DNA from: Candidatus Bathyarchaeum sp.
GTDB lineage: Archaea > Thermoproteota > Bathyarchaeia > Bathyarchaeales > Bathyarchaeaceae
DNA length: 27,753 bases
Direction: 5' to 3'
Assembly (NCBI GenBank): GCA_003096235.1
Contig: PIXT01000239.1
Location: forward strand, 1 to 27,753
Under the pieces are notes generated by a model. It was not told the origin of the DNA and searched no databases. It worked only from the letters and a program-made list of their open reading frames with translations. Shown piece by piece: positions 14,746 to 21,188 of this stretch. Numbering within the stretch: the stretch's first letter is position 1; each line of letters opens with the position of its first letter. A program made the position numbers and the translations under genes.

Positions 14746-15720
14746 ATGGAGGAACCTCAACTGATACTCTACAGCATACCAATATTAGCTGCATCACTGC
14801 TGCTGATCATGCTCATCAGCGACCGACTCATCAGATACGTACTAATTATATCCAAAGCCCTCGGACTATCCGAAATGGCTGCAGGCTTTATCATTTTGTC
14901 AATCACAACCTCACTGCCAGAACTTTCAGTATCCATAGTCGCAGCCCTAGGAGGAGAAGGCGGACTTTCCGTCGGTAACGTCCTAGGCTCTAACGTCGCA
15001 AACCTCACCATAATCCTCGGACTATCAATACTGCTCGCCAGAAAAACCATAACCCTGAAAGGACAATCCAACAAAGAACTTGTACAATTCCTGTTCATCT
15101 CATCAATAATACCCCTGTTCATTGTCCAGCGAGGCAACCTGGACCTCATCTTAGGCATTGTACTTCTAACATTGTTCATTTACTTCGGCGTAACAGTCTC
15201 CCGCAAAACCGAAGGAACAGCCGTCATCGAAGAAACGCCCCAGCAACCACAAAAGGAGAAAATGGCTTTTGTAGTCATCAAATTTTTGGTGGGCGTTGGA
15301 TCAATAATACTTCTTTCCAATTTTGCGGTGGACAGTTCTGTTGATATTGCCAACTTCATAGGATTGCCCACATCAATAATCGGTGCAACCATAATCGGTT
15401 TTGGAACCTCCCTGCCCGAGCTAGCAACAACCATGCAAGCCCTAAAACAGGGACTAGTCAGCATGGCTCTTGGAAACCTGCTCGGAAGTTGCATCACTAA
15501 CATTACTCTTATTCTTGGTGTTTCATCACTGCTTTCTACATCTGCGGTGAATGTTGTAGCTGTGCAGAGCATCATGTTCTATGTGCTGATTTCATCATTA
15601 AGCGTCTGGTACATGGTGGGTGCCGCTGAGCGGCTTACCAAAAAGTCTGCAATTTTTCTATGCACAATATATATCGTATTTATTCTACAACAGGTAGGAG
15701 TTTCAGTGATTGTTTTCTAA
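14746..15720 (+). CDS. CaCA-family cation exchanger (Na+/Ca2+ antiporter-like)
   Basis: This 324-residue, about ten-TM protein carries the two alpha-repeats that define the family. In the first half these are TTSLPELSVSIVAALGG and GNVLGSNVANLTIILG. In the second half they are GTSLPELATTMQALKQG and GNLLGSCITNITLILG. The acidic residue in each SLPEL motif binds the cation. The prokaryotic YrbG-like members exchange Ca2+ for Na+ or H+ across the membrane. The second repeat has a Cys (GSC) where Asn is usual (GSN). The ATG is almost leaderless: CTTTAAAAG lies about 40 bases upstream. It sits between two mechanosensitive channel genes, pointing to ion balance. Confidence 0.9.
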   Translation: MEEPQLILYSIPILAASLLLIMLISDRLIRYVLIISKALGLSEMAAGFIILSITTSLPELSVSIVAALGGEGGLSVGNVLGSNVANLTIILGLSILLARKTITLKGQSNKELVQFLFISSIIPLFIVQRGNLDLILGIVLLTLFIYFGVTVSRKTEGTAVIEETPQQPQKEKMAFVVIKFLVGVGSIILLSNFAVDSSVDIANFIGLPTSIIGATIIGFGTSLPELATTMQALKQGLVSMALGNLLGSCITNITLILGVSSLLSTSAVNVVAVQSIMFYVLISSLSVWYMVGAAERLTKKSAIFLCTIYIVFILQQVGVSVIVF

Positions 15721-15826
15721 ACAAGAAACGTGACTATAACGCTGATTAAAAAAAAATCAAATCGTAACGTTCCAGAAAACATAAAAAAGAAACAAGTCTT
15801 CTATGAATGTACGCCGAGGAACAATT

Positions 15827-16669
15827 ATGCTTGCCCCCCTTCAAGGACTAATTGAACAGCCCATCCTGCTTCTAAAAATAGTTCTAACCATAATTGGCGC
15901 CTTTCTGATAGTTACATTATTCAACAAGTTAATAGGACGCCTTGAAAAGAGTGGTGAATTGGAAAAAGGAAAACTAACTCACCTCAAAAGATTCTTCCAG
16001 ATAGTCATCTACCTCGTAGCCTGCATCGTAATTCTCTCATTTCTAGACCAAGACATCACCGCAGCTATTGCAGGTCTTGGAGTAGGCGCCTTAGTGATCG
16101 GTTTTGGCTTGAGTGAACTAATAGAGAACTGGGTCTCTGGAGTTTTGATAATCTCTGGCAAAACTTTCGCCATCGGCGACGTAATCCGAGTTGGAGCTTT
16201 AACTGGAACAGTCACGGACATATCTCTTAGAACAACCAAACTGAAGACCTACGACCGAAACGAGATAATAATTCCAAACTCTGTGCTAATAAAAGAAAAA
16301 ATAATCAATCTAACTGGTGGAGCATCTGAAGCAGTTGCGACACTGACCTTTGCTGTAGACTATACCGTAAACGCTGAAAAAGCCAAATCGGTCATAGAAA
16401 AAATCCTGAAAAACCATAAATCGGTAATTGTTAACAATAAACGAAGACGAGAAATACGGTTCATTTTCCGCAACAAAGAGTGGACAAACGAAATTGAAGC
16501 ACTGTTTTGGGTAAATGATCCTCCTAACGAAGAATTCATTAAATCAGACATTTCGGAGTTAATTCAGAAAGAATTCAAGAATCAGTGTATACTGCCTCCG
16601 ATTCCTTCCTTGATGCGAAGGGATTACCTAACTGGACAAAAAACATCCGACGATCAACAAGTAGAATAA
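15827..16669 (+). CDS. Small-conductance mechanosensitive channel, MscS family (second copy)
   Basis: The protein is 280 aa from ATG 15827, chosen because GAGGA lies seven bases upstream; an in-frame ATG at 15803 would add eight residues. Three TM helices are followed by AAIAGLGVGALVIGFGLSEL, the Gly/Ala-rich pore helix, and by SGKTFAIGDVIRVGALTGTV in the beta domain. EIIIPNS at about 145-151 is the typical loop. The C-terminal domain is shorter and more basic than in the copy at 13831, and identity between the two appears low, so they are old paralogues rather than a fresh duplication. Confidence 0.9.
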   Translation: MLAPLQGLIEQPILLLKIVLTIIGAFLIVTLFNKLIGRLEKSGELEKGKLTHLKRFFQIVIYLVACIVILSFLDQDITAAIAGLGVGALVIGFGLSELIENWVSGVLIISGKTFAIGDVIRVGALTGTVTDISLRTTKLKTYDRNEIIIPNSVLIKEKIINLTGGASEAVATLTFAVDYTVNAEKAKSVIEKILKNHKSVIVNNKRRREIRFIFRNKEWTNEIEALFWVNDPPNEEFIKSDISELIQKEFKNQCILPPIPSLMRRDYLTGQKTSDDQQVE

Positions 16670-16677
16670 ACAATTAA

Positions 16678-16788
16678 TTACGTTCTTGATGTGCGGTTAT
16701 AGTGACAGTTTGGACACGAAAAGAACACTTGCTTTTTTCCCTTTAGTTTTCGCGTAATCATCTCGGTTTCGCATCTTGGACATTTCAT
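16678..16788 (-). CDS. 36-aa zinc-ribbon protein
   Basis: The frame reads MKCPRCETEMITRKLKGKKQ and then VFFSCPNCHYNRTSRT. Two CPxC knuckles (Cys3/Cys6 and Cys25/Cys28) about 20 residues apart form a rubredoxin-like zinc ribbon. The linker and tail are basic, which suits nucleic acid binding or a place in a larger complex. ATG 16788 lies about 25 bases after the TATA-like ACATAAAATAACG on the same strand (16809-16821), so a leaderless message is likely. Extending to an upstream GTG would add MDCFD with another Cys. Its partner is unknown. Confidence 0.65.
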   Translation of the reverse strand: MKCPRCETEMITRKLKGKKQVFFSCPNCHYNRTSRT

Positions 16789-16987
16789 ATCAAAGCAATC
16801 CACACATCGTTATTTTATGTTTTTCTATAATTCATTCTTTTTGTGTTCACCTATAATATATCTGTTTCATTCTGAACATGCAACGGCGGAAACAATTTTA
16901 GAAATCAAATTACATCACAATATGTTTTGCTTATAAGCACAAAGCACACAAAATACTATCAAGCACTCATATGGGAGATAATAAAAG

Positions 16988-17443
16988 TTGAAAAAATACG
17001 CCTTCATTGTCTTGAACTATGAAAAATTTTGGAACCGACTATGCAACCAAAACAGGGCAGGAAAAGCAAACCACTCCTTTGTCCGCCGAGGCATAATGGG
17101 GCCCAAAAACACAGAGAAACTTTTCTTCTACGTAACCCACCCGCAAAACGAAATTCGTGGACACGCAGACTTTATTGAACGCGTAACCGGAAACGCCAAA
17201 AATCTTTGGGAATCCTTTGGACACGAATCACTACTAAACTCCTATGACGAATACCAAGACTTTCTACAAGGAAGAAAAAAATCCACGTTCGTCAGATTCA
17301 AAAACCTACAAGAACTCCCTAACCCTATCACCACAAAAACGATGCCAAAAATCATCGGAAAAAAAAGAATGCCCCAAATAGGAATGTACATAACCCAACA
17401 AATGGCAGACCAATTACTTACAGAAGGCGGCGCAAAAATTTAA
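16988..17443 (+). CDS. PUA/ASCH-like domain protein (DUF365-type)
   Basis: This 151-aa protein begins at TTG 16988, with GGGAG about 11 bases upstream and a palindromic TATA element GCTTATAAGC at 16929-16938. The central pattern (KLFFYVTHPQNEIRGHADFI, then GHESLLNSYDEYQDFLQGR and STFVRFKNLQEL) is what I expect of the small archaeal beta-barrel PUA/ASCH-like domain that binds RNA or modified nucleotides. No catalytic residues can be assigned. Single-gene transcription is likely. Confidence 0.6.
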   Translation: MKKYAFIVLNYEKFWNRLCNQNRAGKANHSFVRRGIMGPKNTEKLFFYVTHPQNEIRGHADFIERVTGNAKNLWESFGHESLLNSYDEYQDFLQGRKKSTFVRFKNLQELPNPITTKTMPKIIGKKRMPQIGMYITQQMADQLLTEGGAKI

Positions 17444-17581
17444 CCAAAAATTGTACCAAAATCACTCTGTAGCGTAGCAAACCCCAGACCCGCAAAAAAG
17501 CTGCCTGCAAATACTAAACTGATGTGTGTCTTCTAATTAAGAAATGTATAAAGGCGTCTGAGCGTTTATTGCTTAACTGAA

Positions 17582-17920
17582 GTGGTTATTGTGACACGTG
17601 TCAGGGTTCAAAAAATTGAATCTACTAAAGATCCTGAAGGCAACCTTGGTAAGCGCATCGAACTCATTGAGGACAGGGTTATTCCCCAGTTTGCTGTTAG
17701 ACCCGCAACAGAAGAGGCGCGAATGGTTCAAGAAATGATGAAAACTCTACAGCAGCAACTTCCAATGCTCGCTACACAAAAAACCCAGTTCGCCATCCCA
17801 AAAATGGTTTTGTTTCTAACCGAAAACGAATACGAGCGGCTCGGAATCAAGTTTGATGTGAATCAAATCTACGAGCTAGAACTATCTGGGCAATCTATCA
17901 CCTTCAAAAAAGTATCCTAA
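17582..17920 (+). CDS. Conserved-looking 112-aa archaeal protein, function unknown
   Basis: The protein starts at GTG 17582, about 30 bases after TGTATAAAGGC (17546-17556). An N-terminal beta region (VIVTRVRVQKIESTKDPEG) is followed by a helix with Met and Gln (MVQEMMKTLQQQLPML) and a C-terminal beta region (YELELSGQSITFKKV). The layout, with a short central Met/Gln helix, reminds me of proteins annotated as arcadin-1-like in some archaea, but I cannot confirm this. There is no signal peptide or membrane helix. Confidence 0.6.
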   Translation: MVIVTRVRVQKIESTKDPEGNLGKRIELIEDRVIPQFAVRPATEEARMVQEMMKTLQQQLPMLATQKTQFAIPKMVLFLTENEYERLGIKFDVNQIYELELSGQSITFKKVS

Positions 17921-17988
17921 AAAATCTGTCACATCTGGAGTTTAATCCTAATTCTACTAATTAGCTATGTTCATGTAGCTTCAGGTCG

Positions 17989-18285
17989 ATGAGACTCATG
18001 AATGTTAGAGCCCACATCTTTGTAAGCGGTAAAGTTCAAGGCGTATTCTTTAGGGTAGAGACTCGTCGCGAAGCAATACAAAGAAATCTTACAGGTTGGG
18101 TTCGAAACACATCTAACGGTAAAGTGGAGGCAATATTTGAGGGTGAGAAAGAAAATGTTGACGCTTTGATTGATTTTTGTAGAACTGGACCTTCAGGAGC
18201 CAGAGTTACAGCAATAGATGTTCGCTGGGAAACATACGCCAGCGAGTTCAACAGCTTCAAAATAGAAAGAAACTTTGTCCTCTAG
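17989..18285 (+). CDS. acyP: Acylphosphatase
   Basis: Acylphosphatase hydrolyses carboxyl-phosphate bonds, for example in acetyl phosphate or 1,3-bisphosphoglycerate. The 98-aa protein shows the phosphate loop VQGVFFR with its catalytic Arg, and GWVRNTSNGKVEAIFEG with the catalytic Asn, in the normal positions. The start could be ATG 17989 or the in-frame ATG 17998 (95 aa), which is closer to the family's usual N-terminus. No membrane or signal sequence is present. A cytosolic housekeeping role is expected. Confidence 0.93.
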   Translation: MRLMNVRAHIFVSGKVQGVFFRVETRREAIQRNLTGWVRNTSNGKVEAIFEGEKENVDALIDFCRTGPSGARVTAIDVRWETYASEFNSFKIERNFVL

Positions 18286-18329
18286 CAACAATTTTTGTTG
18301 TCTAGTTTGCTAAAACCAGAAGTTAAAAG

Positions 18330-18468
18330 GAGGATGGGGGACTTGGCACATGCGCGCGTATGCACCGTCGATCGCTCAAGGAGAGGGTATGTCTCTTGGC
18401 GAATGGAGAATAGGGGTATTTTCTCTGCGTCCCCTCACCATCCATCAAGAGCGACAAAAAGCATCCTC
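18330..18468 (+). ncRNA. Candidate structured RNA in a GC-rich patch
   Basis: This segment between two convergent genes is richer in G+C than its surroundings and full of complementary blocks. GAGGATG (18330-18336) pairs with CATCCTC (18462-18468), and GGGGAC (18337-18342) with GTCCCC (18429-18434), enclosing local hairpins. These are CATGC/GTATG around GCGC (18349-18362) and CAAGGAGA/TCTCTTG (18377-18398). TCGCTC (18372-18377) also matches GAGCGA (18449-18454), and GGATGG (18332-18337) matches CCATCC (18438-18443), so alternative folds exist. AGTTAAAAGG at 18321 could be a TATA element. I do not recognise it as 5S, SRP or RNase P RNA. A short frame from 18334 (45 codons) overlaps it but looks unlike a protein. 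Confidence 0.35.
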
Positions 18469-18486
18469 TAATATAAACTTGTCGCA

Positions 18487-18501
18487 AATACAATCTGTAT
18501 T
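18487..18501. terminator. Small hairpin in the convergent gap
   Basis: AATACA and TGTATT form a 6-bp stem with loop ATC, followed by a T-rich stretch ending near 18510. It may end transcripts coming from either side. Confidence 0.3.
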
Positions 18502-18564
18502 CACAACTTTTCTGTTAGGCAACTTTGATTTTTTCTCTGACGTATTCGTATGCGTGTTGTCTTT

Positions 18565-19065
18565 TCAGTTTAGTTGCTGGTCATTGATGCTTTCGCTTTT
18601 CTTTTTTTCCAGTTTGACCGCTTCGATGTATTCTATAAATGTTAAATTCTTTTGCTTGGAATAGCTTTTGAATGTGTAACCGACTTTGTTGAACAAACAC
18701 TTCATTATCTGAATCTCAACTATTTTGGCTCCTGTTCCAAAGATTTTCTCTAAGGCATCGGCAAACTCTTCAATTCTATTTGGAATGTTTTTCTTCTTTA
18801 TTTTGAATGATTTTTCTAGATAAAAGTAGATTGCATGTTTCGACGATTCTCCGAGCACAGATAGACCTTCATCTATTGCTTCCAGCAAAAGTTTTTCGAA
18901 ATTTGTTGTTTTCTGTTTGTCTGCGGTTTTTTTAGTGTGTTTGCTTCTGTTTTGTTTTGTCGTGTAGCTGTCTGTTGGTGTTGTAGGGTTTCTTTTTTGT
19001 GGTTTTGCTGCAATTGGGTGTAGGTGTGTTCTGTATCGGTGCCAATTTGTTGTGAATGTGGGCAT
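18565..19065 (-). CDS. NitrOD5-like domain protein with a basic N-terminal extension
   Basis: This protein has 166 residues. The first 55 are basic and low complexity (many T, K, N, Q) and probably disordered. Residues about 55-130 (FEKLLLEAIDEGLSVLGESS, then YFYLEKSFKIKKKNIPNRIE and FADALEKIFGTGAKIVEI) match my memory of the small helical domain called NitrOD5, common in Thaumarchaeota and Bathyarchaeia and often found as an output module of signalling proteins. The C-terminal 30 residues are again charged. The ATG has GAGG about 9 bases upstream. No sensor or kinase is encoded beside it, so the partner is unknown. Confidence 0.68.
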   Translation of the reverse strand: MPTFTTNWHRYRTHLHPIAAKPQKRNPTTPTDSYTTKQNRSKHTKKTADKQKTTNFEKLLLEAIDEGLSVLGESSKHAIYFYLEKSFKIKKKNIPNRIEEFADALEKIFGTGAKIVEIQIMKCLFNKVGYTFKSYSKQKNLTFIEYIEAVKLEKKKSESINDQQLN

Positions 19066-19331
19066 TGTTTTTTCCTCTTTTGTTTTTTTGTTCTATTGTT
19101 CGGTTGTTCTACTCAAACACATATCATGTATTGTTGATTAATATACCCTATTTCAGTCAAAATTATGTGACAAAAACCGATATATGTACACCCAACTACA
19201 TATGCGCCGGCTCACCAAAAAACCTAGTCAATCCCAAAAATCACTACACAACAACCAAAAATCCTTCATGACGACAAGAAATACCCTAAAATAACGGAAC
19301 ACCGTATCTAAAACAACCGGAGAAAATTACC

Positions 19332-20120
19332 GTGCCAACAATACTGTTAATCAATGACGACGGAATCAACTCTATCGGATTATCTATTCTTGCAAAAAAA
19401 CTAAAAAATCTGGGAGATGTGACAGTTGTTACTCCTGGAGGAGAACGGAGCGGTATCGGAAAAGCCATCAGTATTGGTCAAGTGAACGTTACTGAGGTCA
19501 GTTTTGGCGACGTAACAAAAGCGTACGCCACAACAGGTACACCCGCAGACTCTTTTCTAATTGCAGTAAACAAAATACTCAAAAAGATGCCTGACCTGCT
19601 TGTGTCCGGAATAAACATTGGTCCAAATCTTGGAATCGATGATGTTTTAACCTCAGGCACTATAGGCGCAGCTTTTGAATCTGCAATCCACAACGTGCCT
19701 GCTGTTGCCGTTTCCTATTGTTTATCCGAAATCACAGACAAAACGCCCGATAAAAACGGCGTTTCGGTGAAAGATTTGGAACTGGCTGCCAATTTGGGCT
19801 ATAAAGCCGCTAAGCATGTGCTCTGTGAGGGGATGCCTGCTGATGTTGATATTATTTCGATAAATGTGCCGGAAAACGCTGATTGTACTAACGTGAAGCT
19901 TACAACTTTGTGTTATGATGGTTATGGTGACATACACACCAAGGTAGACGGTGGGTATAAGATTAAAAGTTGGGCGTTAAGGCATTATCCTGATGGTGAT
20001 CCGGGAACGGATTTGTATGCGATAAAGAATGGTAATTGTGTCTCTGTTACGCCCATCAAGTTAGAGTTTGTTCATAACCGACAAGCAATGAAGGGTGTTA
20101 TTGAATCCCTTTCGAACTAA
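19332..20120 (+). CDS. surE: 5'/3'-nucleotidase SurE
   Basis: SurE removes phosphate from nucleoside monophosphates using a divalent metal, and is linked to survival in stress and to nucleotide turnover. The 262-aa protein opens with ILLINDDGINSIG, where Asp9 and Asp10 bind the metal. PGGERSGIGKAIS supplies the Ser ligand, and LVSGINIGPNLG supplies the Asn ligand. TLTSGTIGAA-type GTIGAAFE follows. Length and order are normal for the family. The start GTG 19332 has GGAG about 11 bases upstream. The gene is single, with a 290-base gap before the hydrogenase operon. Confidence 0.95.
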   Translation: MPTILLINDDGINSIGLSILAKKLKNLGDVTVVTPGGERSGIGKAISIGQVNVTEVSFGDVTKAYATTGTPADSFLIAVNKILKKMPDLLVSGINIGPNLGIDDVLTSGTIGAAFESAIHNVPAVAVSYCLSEITDKTPDKNGVSVKDLELAANLGYKAAKHVLCEGMPADVDIISINVPENADCTNVKLTTLCYDGYGDIHTKVDGGYKIKSWALRHYPDGDPGTDLYAIKNGNCVSVTPIKLEFVHNRQAMKGVIESLSN

Positions 20121-20199
20121 CTTAACTCAATTTAATCTAATATAATTTTATTATGCGTGTTCTATTTTATTATACGGAATCCTTAAATCCTAAGTTTTT

Positions 20200-20223
20200 A
20201 CTTCCCGTCTCAAAGGCGGAGGT
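20200..20223. repeat. Strong hairpin resembling an IS200/IS605 end
   Basis: ACTTCCCGTC (20200-20209) folds on GGCGGAGGT (20215-20223) with loop TCAAA, giving nine pairs with one bulged C. On the minus strand it reads ACCTCCGCC-TTTGA-GACGGGAAGT. This is the style of the subterminal hairpin and omega-RNA end of IS200/IS605 (TnpB) elements in archaea. No intact tnpA or tnpB is nearby; the reading frame beside it on the minus strand does not show the TnpB zinc finger. It could be a solo end, or an unrelated regulatory hairpin upstream of the hydrogenase operon. Confidence 0.35.
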
Positions 20224-20412
20224 ATTCAGGAACGCATACACAACTAATGCTTCTCTTGTTCACACACGCGACGGTTTTCGTTGTCTTGTTAGCTTGGCGT
20301 TTGTCCCAACTGAAAACAAAACAAATTCTTGAGACACGACAACCGACAACATGCACATCCATAGTACACACAATTTCGGCAATAGACGCTAAATACATGT
20401 TATAGCTTTCGA

Positions 20413-20754
20413 ATGAATGAGGTTGTAAAATTGCTTTTAGAGTCACTTTTTGCCTTTCTAATTATCTTGGTCCTTGCTTCTTTGATCTACTTGTCCAGCC
20501 GCTTGCTAGTCCAAAAATCACCTGTTAGCGAAGAAAAAAGCGCAATGTATGCCTGTGGAGAAAAAGTCTTCGCGAAAAGGCTACTGGTTAATGTTTCTCT
20601 CTACAAGTATCTTATATTCTTCGTAATAATTGACTCGCCTGCGTTGATATTGGCGTTTGCGGCTTTAGCTCTAGAAGTGATCAACCCCTTTAGTTTACTA
20701 ATTTACTTGGGCATAATTTTAGCAGCAGACTTGTTGCTTTTGGGAGGATACTAA
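20413..20754 (+). CDS. nuoA: Complex I-like subunit A (NuoA/ND3 family)
   Basis: This protein has 113 residues and three membrane helices. The loop after TM1 carries YACGEKVFAKR, which matches the ND3/NuoA loop YECGFDP with its Cys kept. TM2 has FFVIIDSPALILAFA, where the Asp of FDLEVAF is kept but the following Glu is lost. In complex I this subunit sits by the quinone-cavity entry and couples the peripheral arm to the membrane arm. The ATG is probably leaderless. It is the first gene of the operon, and its TAA shares bases with the expected start of the B gene. Confidence 0.85.
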   Translation: MNEVVKLLLESLFAFLIILVLASLIYLSSRLLVQKSPVSEEKSAMYACGEKVFAKRLLVNVSLYKYLIFFVIIDSPALILAFAALALEVINPFSLLIYLGIILAADLLLLGGY

Positions 20755-21185
20755 AGACGCCCGACCTAGGCTTACTAAAATGGGCTAGAACAAAATCGCC
20801 TTGGCTGCTTCACTTCAACACAGGAGCCTGCAACGGATGTGACATTGAAGTTGTTGCATTGCTGACTCCCAGATACGACGTGGAACGTTTCGGCGTGAAA
20901 CTGGAGCCCTCACCACGACATGCAGACGTCTTGGTAGTAACTGGACCAGTGACAAAGCAGTGTGCACCAAGACTGAAAATGATTTATCAGCAAATGCCTG
21001 ATCCAAAATTTGTGGTAGCTGTAGGAGCTTGTGCATGTTCTGGCGGAATATTCCAAGATTGTTACAACATAAGTGGACGACTAGACAAGATAATTCCTGT
21101 AGACGTATATGTTCCAGGGTGTCCTCCAAAACCCGAAGCAATAATTCAGGGCGTTGCAAAACTACTTGCGAAATTGAAGGGATAA
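20754..21185 (+). CDS. nuoB: [NiFe]-hydrogenase small subunit / NuoB-like, without canonical start codon
   Basis: The frame matches group 4 hydrogenase small subunits: KWARTKSPWLLHFNTGACNG, then TPRYDVERFGVKL and VVAVGACACSGG, and later PGCPPKPE. The [4Fe-4S] ligands, counted from base 20754, are Cys26 and Cys29 (CNGC), Cys93 and Cys123. The CxxC spacing is hydrogenase-like; true Nuo/Fpo subunits have adjacent CC. Upstream of the CNGC motif the frame has no ATG, GTG or TTG back to a stop at 20691. Codon 20754 is AAG, exactly where TAATG overlap with nuoA and the GGGAGG at 20742-20747 predict ATG. From there the protein is 143 aa. The first TTG (20859) would remove two cluster ligands and is not credible. 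Confidence 0.85.
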   Translation, partial: KTPDLGLLKWARTKSPWLLHFNTGACNGCDIEVVALLTPRYDVERFGVKLEPSPRHADVLVVTGPVTKQCAPRLKMIYQQMPDPKFVVAVGACACSGGIFQDCYNISGRLDKIIPVDVYVPGCPPKPEAIIQGVAKLLAKLKG

Positions 21186-21188
21186 ACC

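Noticed and set aside
18350..18664. 104-codon plus-strand frame after acyP
   Set aside because: Its second half is antisense to the NitrOD5-like gene, and the first half overlaps strongly self-complementary sequence; no ribosome binding site.
20210..20446. 78-codon minus-strand frame considered as a TnpB remnant
   Set aside because: I looked for the CxxC zinc finger and DxNAAxN motif in all minus frames and did not find them; only the hairpin is worth reporting.
20859..21185. TTG 20859 as start of the hydrogenase small subunit
   Set aside because: It would remove the CNGC cluster ligands and the conserved KSPWLLHFNTG segment, which are clearly encoded upstream in the same frame.
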